Positions 23,401 to 30,441 of a DNA stretch of 32,123 bases are shown one piece after another (the first letter of the stretch is position 1; every line of letters begins with the position of its first letter). The notes below the pieces were generated by a model. It was not told the DNA's origin. It saw only the letters and a program-made list of their open reading frames with translations, and did not search any database. The DNA lies in assembly GCA_020343875.1 (NCBI GenBank), contig CP070811.1, positions 2,629,743 to 2,661,865 on the forward strand, in the 5' to 3' direction. The stretch comes from Anaerolineales bacterium. GTDB taxonomy: Bacteria > Chloroflexota > Anaerolineae > 4572-78 > NAK82. Position numbers and translations under genes: made by a program.

Positions 23401-24138
23401 GTGCGTTGTCTTCTAATCTCCGACATACATTCTAACCTGGCAGCTTTTAAGGCAGTCCTTGATGATGCCAAGGGCAGATACGACAAAGTTTGGTGCCTGG
23501 GCGACATAGTGGGCTATGGCCCCAGCCCCAACGAGTGCATTCAGCTGCTGGCCAGCCTGGATCATCTGTGCATAGCCGGGAATCACGACTGGGCGGTCTT
23601 GGGTAAGCTGGATGTGGATGACTTCAACCCCGACGCGCGGCATGTCTCGTTGTGGACTCGAAGTGCATTGACGGAGGGCAATCAGCGGTATATCGAGAGC
23701 TTGCCGGTTGCCTTGGTGCAGGCAGAGCATTTCACTTTGGCTCATGGCAGCCCGCGACACCCCATTTGGGAGTACATTCTTTACCCAGCCGTGGCCCAAG
23801 TCAACTTTGGGCATTTCTCCACCCGCTATTGCCTAGTAGGACACACCCATAGCCCGGTTATCTTCTACGCTCCCAACGAAACTAATGGAATATGCCAGGC
23901 TCAGGTTCCCTCTACCAATGGACCGGGGCCGCTAGGCAATCGGCGTCTTATTCTCAACCCCGGCAGCGTGGGACAACCGCGCGATGGCGACCCACGCGCC
24001 AGCTACGGAATCCTTGACCTAGATACCCTCACTTTTGAATACCGCCGCATTCCCTACCCCATTGCGGATGTACAAGGGCAGATGGAGGCGCTTGGCTTTC
24101 CAACCCGCCTCGTCAATCGCCTCAGCTTCGGCTGGTAG
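23401..24138 (+). CDS. Calcineurin-like metallophosphoesterase (YfcE/MJ0936-like)
   Basis: Protein of 245 residues. GTG start at 23401; AGGGG lies about 10 nt upstream and no ATG gives the conserved N-terminus. The full metal-binding set is visible: DIHSN (residues 7-11), GDIVGYGPSPNECI, GNHDW, LAHGSP and GHTHSP, then NPGSVGQPRDGDPRASYGILD. Enzymes of this family are dinuclear-metal phosphodiesterases; the natural substrate is not predictable from sequence. Alone on the plus strand, divergent from tsaE and convergent with the cNMP/PH gene. Confidence 0.9.
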   Translation: MRCLLISDIHSNLAAFKAVLDDAKGRYDKVWCLGDIVGYGPSPNECIQLLASLDHLCIAGNHDWAVLGKLDVDDFNPDARHVSLWTRSALTEGNQRYIESLPVALVQAEHFTLAHGSPRHPIWEYILYPAVAQVNFGHFSTRYCLVGHTHSPVIFYAPNETNGICQAQVPSTNGPGPLGNRRLILNPGSVGQPRDGDPRASYGILDLDTLTFEYRRIPYPIADVQGQMEALGFPTRLVNRLSFGW

Positions 24139-24270
24139 GTCTTATTCATCTGTGCATCAATCAGCGGCAGGTTTCACCAGCAAGAGTCTTGCCTGACCTG
24201 CTTCGCCTGTCTTTCTGCTTTCTCAATCGCCTATGCCTGGGTTTGACGCTAATCGAAGAAGTGTTTCAGT

Positions 24271-26703
24271 TTAGGTCTCCAGATCTGCAAAAGTCTCATG
24301 GTAGACGTCAAACCAATCTGCGAGTTCTTTCTGCTTGCGCCTGGCCTCTTCTTGTGATTTCTCCTGTCGGCGTGCTTCCATGCGATTGAAAATCACGCTC
24401 TGAACCTCTCTGGGATTCGCGACGCGATAAAAGGTGAGCTTCCCGGCCGCGGCGGCTGTCTCGATGAGGACATCGCCAATATCAAGCAGGGTGTAGATTA
24501 CTCCTCTCTGTTCAAATGACACATTTTGGATGGCTTCTAATTCGGCCTGGACTCTCTGCTCTGCGAAGAACAAGGGTTTCTTCTCTACATCGACCACGTG
24601 GGTCGGTGTGACAATATATAAATCGTTGCTCCAGTCCGTGACTTCCCACCAGAGCCAGAATCCAACCAGAATGTCGAGAATCAGGACCAGCATCAAAAGC
24701 GGGAAGCCAAGCTGCTCGAAGGGCGGCAGGTCAAGCAGAGTAATTAGCGTCAAAGCGGTCGTCCCAGTAAAGAGCAGGGCAGGCATCCAGGCTCTTTCCG
24801 ACAACTTGAGCCAGTGCTTACGCCAGACTCGATCCATTGGGCCGACGCCTCGGTCGCGCCAGGGAAGTATTGTATCGCGGAACGTTTGTAGCTTTCTGGA
24901 ATAGTTTACCCAAAAAGAAAGTGGGGGTGGAGAAGGAGCCAGCGAGGCAACCTCCCAGGGGTCACGTTTGCCTATTTCCCGGCGCAGCGTAGACCGAATC
25001 TTCTCTTCCTGCCCTATCTGGGCGCTGACTTTCACAGCTGCCATTTGCTCGTGAAGGACTTTGTGAGCTGCTGGATGTTGTGGTATCTTCTCAAACTTGA
25101 TTGTGCGGGCTATCGTTTCTATAGTCAGATCATTGTAGCCGAGCAGGTTGGCAATGAGATTAGTTGAGACTCTGGTGTTCTGGACCTGATGCAGGGGGGC
25201 ATCCTCTTTCGTCTCGTGGAAGAGGAGCAATACCTTCTCTCGCTTTATGACCCGCTTCGTGGTGATAGCAACATAGTCGTTACGCCACTCGATCCAACTC
25301 CACGCTGCCACAATAGCCATGATGACACCCAAAGTTATGACAAACCAGGCGACAGGCCATTCCACAAAGAACCTTGTTACTGTTAGGGCAATCATGGCAA
25401 GCCAGGCCAATATAAAGGGCGCTATCAGGTTGCCTAAAAAACTGCTCCAATGCCGATGGCTGTAGTAAACCACCAGCTCGTCGTCGGCCTGACCAGGCAA
25501 ACGAGGGTAGCGTAACATCTGCTTTGTCTCTGGCGTCAGGTTAAGTCGCCTCTCAATATCGCGGTTGTGACGGCGGATTTGGTCAAAGTCTGCTTTGTCG
25601 ATGAAGAGAAATTGGCAATCTTCTTTGGTCCAAATCGAGGCCGCATAAGGCTGCCCAAAGAAGAGAGCCCTTTCGCCAAATGCAAATCCGGGTCCGGCCG
25701 GCTTCGGTTCTGGGTCTGGCCTTCTGCCCTGCTCGTCTAAAACACGGATCTCGAGCTCCCCTGAGTCCAAGATGTAGTATCGCGAACCCAATTCACCCTG
25801 GTGACAAACATATTTACCCTCGGAGAATCCCACGCGTCCTACATTCCACGCGATAGTTTCCAGGTCTTGGTTTGAGAGATTGTCAAAGAGAGTGGCTCTT
25901 TTGAGGCTGGCTAGCACATCTTGCCGGCGCAAAACCGCTTCCAAATCTGGGCGCATCTGCAATAGATCGGTTGTGGCCGACTTGTCCAGGATGAATAGGG
26001 TTGCATCGTCTATTACTGTGGCTGTCGCCGTGCGGCGTCTGTTGTCTAGAGGGGCGAGTTCGCCGAAGAAGTTGCCAGCAGAGAAAAAAGTGTCAAGGGG
26101 TGGGCGTCCGCCACGGCTCACGCGGACTTTTCCGATGCCAACCACATACAGAGTGGTCGAAGTGTCCCCTTCTTTGAACAACACCTCTTCTGCTAGCCGA
26201 CTTTCAACCTGTACTCGATGGGCGATATTGTTTAACTCATCAGGACTAAGCAAACTGAAGAAAGACAGCCCCCTGAGCCGGTTGATAGTATCTTCTAATG
26301 TTCTCTGTTCGCAAAGATGAGCAAACTCGGGATACTGGGCTGTTAAACGCAGGAAATCCTCTTTCCCCAGCTTCAAGAGGTAAAGGCGGTCACGGCCTAC
26401 CACGATTGAAGTGGCTCGTCGTACACCTTTTATCAGGGGGAAATGACCAAAGAAGTCTCCTTCTTTCAGCATGTGTAGAGGGACGGCATGGCCTGCTGCG
26501 TCAATTCCCTCTTCTATGGCCTGCCCTCGATTGACAATGAAGAAATCACGACCCACCTCATTCCGATTGACCACCGCAGTGCCCGGGCTACGCGGAGACA
26601 ATACTGAGAGAGCTTCGGCAAGCTCCCACAGGACCTTTTCTGGCAAAGACCGGAAACGGGGAAAGTCCTGAAGCCGAGCGAAGACTTTTTCCTTCTTGGT
26701 CAT
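24271..26703 (-). CDS. Membrane protein with three cNMP-binding-like and two bacterial PH domains
   Basis: Protein of 810 residues. Three cyclic-nucleotide-binding-like domains occupy about residues 12-125, 135-250 and 270-390. Only the second has a canonical phosphate-binding cassette (FFGELAPLDNRRRTATATV). The first has FFGHF in place of FGE, and the third keeps FGERAL but lacks the following Arg-Thr-Ala. Then come a transmembrane hairpin (about 420-470), a bacterial PH-like domain of the YdbS/bPH_2 type (ITTKRVIKRE), a second hairpin (about 660-705), a second PH-like domain (TPTHVVDVEKK) and a charged C-terminal helix. This suggests a membrane-bound sensor of nucleotide state, but no output enzyme is present. 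ATG start at 26703. Convergent with the metallophosphoesterase gene, downstream of uvrC. Confidence 0.85.
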   Translation of the reverse strand: MTKKEKVFARLQDFPRFRSLPEKVLWELAEALSVLSPRSPGTAVVNRNEVGRDFFIVNRGQAIEEGIDAAGHAVPLHMLKEGDFFGHFPLIKGVRRATSIVVGRDRLYLLKLGKEDFLRLTAQYPEFAHLCEQRTLEDTINRLRGLSFFSLLSPDELNNIAHRVQVESRLAEEVLFKEGDTSTTLYVVGIGKVRVSRGGRPPLDTFFSAGNFFGELAPLDNRRRTATATVIDDATLFILDKSATTDLLQMRPDLEAVLRRQDVLASLKRATLFDNLSNQDLETIAWNVGRVGFSEGKYVCHQGELGSRYYILDSGELEIRVLDEQGRRPDPEPKPAGPGFAFGERALFFGQPYAASIWTKEDCQFLFIDKADFDQIRRHNRDIERRLNLTPETKQMLRYPRLPGQADDELVVYYSHRHWSSFLGNLIAPFILAWLAMIALTVTRFFVEWPVAWFVITLGVIMAIVAAWSWIEWRNDYVAITTKRVIKREKVLLLFHETKEDAPLHQVQNTRVSTNLIANLLGYNDLTIETIARTIKFEKIPQHPAAHKVLHEQMAAVKVSAQIGQEEKIRSTLRREIGKRDPWEVASLAPSPPPLSFWVNYSRKLQTFRDTILPWRDRGVGPMDRVWRKHWLKLSERAWMPALLFTGTTALTLITLLDLPPFEQLGFPLLMLVLILDILVGFWLWWEVTDWSNDLYIVTPTHVVDVEKKPLFFAEQRVQAELEAIQNVSFEQRGVIYTLLDIGDVLIETAAAAGKLTFYRVANPREVQSVIFNRMEARRQEKSQEEARRKQKELADWFDVYHETFADLET

Positions 26704-26810
26704 AAGGTGGTAAAGCTCCCGCTATTCAAAAAGAAAAGAGCTATTATGGTCAACCTAATTCTATCACAAATGGCCCTAAAAGGGAATACCCAGATATTGT
26801 TTCCACCAAT

Positions 26811-28670
26811 CTACAGAAGTGACTTGATCTGCTCGGCCGCGCTGCGCGTCATGCCGGGTAATGTGGCCAGTTCGTCCACCGAGGCCTCCCGGATGGCCTC
26901 GATAGATCCAAAAGCCTTGAGCAACGTCTGGCGTCGACGGGGCCCAATGCCAGGAATCTGGTCCAGTTGAGAGGCAATACCCTGCTTGCGACGTAGCTTG
27001 CGATGGTATTCGACAGCGAAGCGATGCGCCTCGTCCCGGATGCGTTGCACCAGGAAAAGGCCCTGCGAATTACGGGGTAGTATCACCGGCTCGGACTGGG
27101 CAGGAAGGAAGAGTTCCTCCTCCCTTTTCGCCAGCGCAACAATAGGAATGGCGTCACGCAGGTCAAATTCGTCCAACACTTCCAGCGCGGCGTTGAGCTG
27201 GCCCTTGCCCCCATCCAAGATCACCAGGTCAGGCACCAGACTCCAAGCGTTATATACATCTTTCTTACCGGGGCCTGCATCGAGTTGGTAGCCAGCGTCC
27301 TGCATGCGCTTGAAACGGCGTTGCAGCGTCTCTTGCATGCTGGCAAAGTCATCCTGCCCCTTTACGCGGCGCATGTTGAAACGCCGATAATCGCTCTTAC
27401 GCGGTACTCCCTTCACGAAGACGACCATGCTGGCGACCGTGTGCATACCCTGCAATGTGCTCACATCGTAACACTCAATGCGGAGGGGAGGCTCGGACAA
27501 ATTGAGGTACTGTTGCAGGTCCGCCAGGGCCTCGCTCTGTTTACTCTCGTCGACTTGCCACTGGGCGCGCAGATGGGCCAAGGTCTCGGCGGCGTTTTCG
27601 GCGGCCATTTGCACCAGCTCGTGCTCTCGACCCTGGCGCGGCACCTTGAGTGTTACGTCGGCGCCTCGCTTGCTGCGCAGCCAGTCGCGGATGATCATCA
27701 CTTCATCCACTTCCTGGGGCATCAATATCTCGGGCGGAACATTGCTGACCTGATCGTAGAACTGCTTGAGGAAACTGGTAATAACTGCCTGGTCGTCTTC
27801 TTCGGCAGTCCCATCCATTAGAAAGTATTCGCGTCCGATGAGGCGCCCGGCACGGACGAAGAAGATTTGCACACATGCGTCGGAGTTTTCGCGAGCGAAG
27901 GCGATCACATCGTGATCAGTCATATCAGGGCTCATGACTTTCTGTTTTTCTACAACGTGTTCGATGGCCTGAAGTTGATCACGGATCGTGGCCGCTTTTT
28001 CAAAATCAAGCGCCTCGGCTGCTGCCTGCATCTGGCGCTGCAAATCGGACACCACCGACTCAGTGTGTCCGGACAGAAAGTCGCATAGGCTTTGGATGAT
28101 GGCCCGATATTCACCCTGGTTCACTATCCCAATGCAGGGGGCAGCACAACGCCCGATGTGGTAGTATAGGCAGGCGCGCTCGTCCTGGCCGGTAATAGTG
28201 CGGGTGCACGTCAGGTACGGAAAGATTTTGCGTATCAGGTCCAGCGTCTGGTAGGCGGCGGAGGCAGCAGTGTAAGGGCCAAAATAGCGTGCACCGTCAT
28301 CCAAGATGTGGCGGGTAGTGGTGACCCGCGGGAAGGGGTCCTGCCAGTGAACTTTGATGTAGGGATAGCGTTTGTCGTCTTTTAGACGAACATTGTAATA
28401 GGGCTGGTGCTTTTTGATGAGGTTATTCTCCAACAGGAGCGCCTCTAGCTCACTGCCGGCGACGATAAACTCTAAGTCGGCGATTTCTTCTACCAGCCTT
28501 CGGATTTTGGGCGTATGCTGCGCCGATTGGTGGAAATAAGATCGCACCCGCGCCCGTAGGTTCACCGCTTTGCCGACGTAGATGACCTTCCCAGCCTCGT
28601 TCTTATATAGGTAAACGCCCGGTTTAGTAGGCAGGCTCTTAAGAATTTCTGCGCGTTTGGGTTGGTTCAT
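26811..28670 (-). CDS. uvrC: Excinuclease ABC subunit C
   Basis: Protein of 619 residues. Makes both incisions in UvrABC nucleotide excision repair. In order: GIY-YIG nuclease (GVY 18-20, YVGKAVNLRARVRSYF from 31), cysteine segment, UVR domain (ALDFEKAATIRDQLQAIE), RNase H-like 3' nuclease domain (ECYDVSTLQGMHTVASMVVF, then DLVILDGGKGQL) and tandem helix-hairpin-helix at the end (IPGIGPRRRQTLLKAFGS and ATLPGM). ATG at 28670 is chosen, giving MNQPKRAEILKSLPTKPGVYLY; an upstream GTG at 28715 adds 15 unconserved residues and would lie at the -35/-10 of a strong promoter. That promoter implies an almost leaderless mRNA. Confidence 0.97.
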   Translation of the reverse strand: MNQPKRAEILKSLPTKPGVYLYKNEAGKVIYVGKAVNLRARVRSYFHQSAQHTPKIRRLVEEIADLEFIVAGSELEALLLENNLIKKHQPYYNVRLKDDKRYPYIKVHWQDPFPRVTTTRHILDDGARYFGPYTAASAAYQTLDLIRKIFPYLTCTRTITGQDERACLYYHIGRCAAPCIGIVNQGEYRAIIQSLCDFLSGHTESVVSDLQRQMQAAAEALDFEKAATIRDQLQAIEHVVEKQKVMSPDMTDHDVIAFARENSDACVQIFFVRAGRLIGREYFLMDGTAEEDDQAVITSFLKQFYDQVSNVPPEILMPQEVDEVMIIRDWLRSKRGADVTLKVPRQGREHELVQMAAENAAETLAHLRAQWQVDESKQSEALADLQQYLNLSEPPLRIECYDVSTLQGMHTVASMVVFVKGVPRKSDYRRFNMRRVKGQDDFASMQETLQRRFKRMQDAGYQLDAGPGKKDVYNAWSLVPDLVILDGGKGQLNAALEVLDEFDLRDAIPIVALAKREEELFLPAQSEPVILPRNSQGLFLVQRIRDEAHRFAVEYHRKLRRKQGIASQLDQIPGIGPRRRQTLLKAFGSIEAIREASVDELATLPGMTRSAAEQIKSLL

Positions 28671-28679
28671 TTGGCTGGA

Positions 28680-28708
28680 ATTATACCACACACCTGTATT
28701 GACCTCAA
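28680..28708 (-). promoter_or_regulatory. Promoter of uvrC, leaderless type
   Basis: Read on the minus strand: TTGAGG (28703-28708), a 17-bp spacer, then a perfect TATAAT (28680-28685). Only nine bases separate the -10 box from the uvrC ATG at 28670, so the transcript should begin about 2-4 nt before the start codon. No Shine-Dalgarno is present upstream of that ATG. Confidence 0.65.
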
Positions 28709-28740
28709 TGCACACAATGGATGCAAGACGGGTGTCTGCC

Positions 28741-30186
28741 CTACTGCCTCATTCGCTGTCGCTGACGTTGTCTCAGCCAAATAGGTACGATCAGCGGCAA
28801 CCCAAATTGCCAGGGGATGGTGAGGAGGTGCATTTGTAGCCAGCTCGCACCTGGCCAATACCAGCGCCACACATAGTAAAAGAGGACGATAGAGAATTCG
28901 GACGTAAGGCAGAATAGAAAAGTCCGTAGGCGGGCGGCAGGCGTGAGTTTAAGTGCTACCAGCGGGACCAGCCAAACAGGATACCAGATCCGGTAGCTGG
29001 CCCCGGTCACCAGGTAGGTGAAATAGGTGAGGAAACCGGCTGAGGCCAGATCCAACCGCTGGCGCCATACTCCGATCAGTGACCAGCCGAAGGTTGCCAG
29101 GAAGAGAAGTCGCCCAGTGGTGCGCGGGATGTCCCAGGCTACCTGAGGCGAGAGAAACTCCCGAGTTCCCATGCGCAGCGTGGCGGCAATGGTGTACGTA
29201 TATCGCTTCGACATCTCATCGATCACCCCAGCCATACTCTCCCAAGGTGGCCAGAATGGCAAATAGGCCAGCAAGGCCAACCCAGCCCCCACGGCTGCCA
29301 TCCCCACGAATGCCATCCCGCGCTGCCTCCAGGTCAATTGGGCACGCAAAACAGCGACCAGCAGCAGGGGTGCCATCAACGCCGCTGAGGCTTTGGTCAG
29401 AACTGCCAACGACAGAGCAACCGTTGCAACCCACCAGTTGGCGAACTGCCTCCAAACGACAAGAGCCACAAGCAGCCAGCCCAGCATAACAAGGTCGTTG
29501 TGACCGTTGCCCAGGCCTTGCAGCAGCACCAGTGGATTCCACGCGAAGAAGAGGAGCGCACGAGTGTCCCCTGCTGTGCCCCAGTATAGGACCAATATGC
29601 AAGCCAGGTAGGCCAGCAATGCCACAATCTTGTATGCCAATGCCCCTGTCACTGCGCCGGCGAAACCAAGCCTGGCGACGGCTTCTGCCACCAGTTCCCA
29701 GGCCGGCCCGTACGGCGACAGAATGTTCTTCCATTCGCCGACGAATGGAAGCAGAGGGTCGTCGGGAAATCGACCAGGAGGCACAGTCATAGGGTTAGCG
29801 CCATAGACTACTCGTATCCGGGCGCGCATCACGTACTGAAAGAGGTCGGTTGCGGTGACCGGGTAGAGCCAGATGAGGGTTATACCGAAAAGCAGGCTGA
29901 AAGCGACGATCACCCGCGTCGAGATACGCCTCCGGCCGACAACGCATATGGCCCCCCCGAACAACCCAAATAGCAGAGCCAAGCCCACTACCCAGGCTCC
30001 CCCGATCCAGGGGCGGTCTCGTGCAATTTGTTCCATATCAAAGGGACGAGGAGCGTGGCCATACACAAGCAGAGGGAAGAGGAGGACATAGATAAGATAG
30101 ACAGCTTCGCTGACCAGTCCGACGGCTACCAATGTCACAGCAGGCCGTTGGCGAAGCCGGCTCCGAAGCGAGATACGCGACCACAT
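28741..30186 (-). CDS. Multi-spanning GT-C-type glycosyltransferase (mannosyltransferase-like)
   Basis: Protein of 481 residues from the ATG at 30186 (GGAG 9 nt upstream); a TTG six bases earlier is too close to that site. About 11-12 hydrophobic helices are visible. The loops resemble polyprenyl-phosphate-dependent mannosyltransferases: TDLFQYVMRARI with an acidic residue after the third helix, then YGANPMTVPP and, further on, LSPYGPAWELVAE. Such integral membrane enzymes move sugars from lipid-phosphate donors to glycolipids or cell-surface glycans. Donor and acceptor cannot be told. The stop is about 70 bp from uvrC. Divergent from the P-type ATPase. Confidence 0.72.
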   Translation of the reverse strand: MWSRISLRSRLRQRPAVTLVAVGLVSEAVYLIYVLLFPLLVYGHAPRPFDMEQIARDRPWIGGAWVVGLALLFGLFGGAICVVGRRRISTRVIVAFSLLFGITLIWLYPVTATDLFQYVMRARIRVVYGANPMTVPPGRFPDDPLLPFVGEWKNILSPYGPAWELVAEAVARLGFAGAVTGALAYKIVALLAYLACILVLYWGTAGDTRALLFFAWNPLVLLQGLGNGHNDLVMLGWLLVALVVWRQFANWWVATVALSLAVLTKASAALMAPLLLVAVLRAQLTWRQRGMAFVGMAAVGAGLALLAYLPFWPPWESMAGVIDEMSKRYTYTIAATLRMGTREFLSPQVAWDIPRTTGRLLFLATFGWSLIGVWRQRLDLASAGFLTYFTYLVTGASYRIWYPVWLVPLVALKLTPAARLRTFLFCLTSEFSIVLFYYVWRWYWPGASWLQMHLLTIPWQFGLPLIVPIWLRQRQRQRMRQ

Positions 30187-30224
30187 AAGCAATTACTCCA
30201 GGGATATGCTACCCTACGACCTCT

Positions 30225-30253
30225 ATTCTACCACAAAACAGATGGCCCGTCAG
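30225..30253 (-). promoter_or_regulatory. Promoter of the GT-C-type gene
   Basis: Read on the minus strand: CTGACG (30248-30253), a 17-bp spacer, then TAGAAT (30225-30230). The -10 matches the consensus at five of six positions and the -35 at four. It gives a leader of about 35 nt. Confidence 0.5.
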
Positions 30254-30289
30254 ATAAAAAATTGGTGGCACCCTACCCCATGCTCAGGG

Positions 30290-30350
30290 CACCGGCTTTA
30301 TCGAGTTGTGCTTTTGGTGAACTTCGGCTATAGTGAGCCCCGAGCCGGTG
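30290..30350. repeat. Inverted repeat CACCGGCT/AGCCGGTG flanking a promoter-like site
   Basis: CACCGGCT (30290-30297) and AGCCGGTG (30343-30350) are exact complements 45 bp apart, and a third CACCGGC lies at 30410-30416. The first two flank the promoter-like pair at 30306-30334 before the P-type ATPase gene. A regulator binding both half-sites is possible. Confidence 0.35.
30306..30334 (+). promoter_or_regulatory. Possible promoter of the P-type ATPase gene
   Basis: TTGTGC (30306-30311), a 17-bp spacer, then TATAGT (30329-30334). The -10 is good (five of six), the -35 weak (three of six). The leader would be about 100 nt. Confidence 0.35.
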
Positions 30351-30441
30351 TCTATGTTGCTCCTGGTTGGCGAATTAGCGGCCAAGGCAGCCCATGGTGT
30401 CAACGAACGCACCGGCAAACGGGCTATGAAGGAGACTCATC

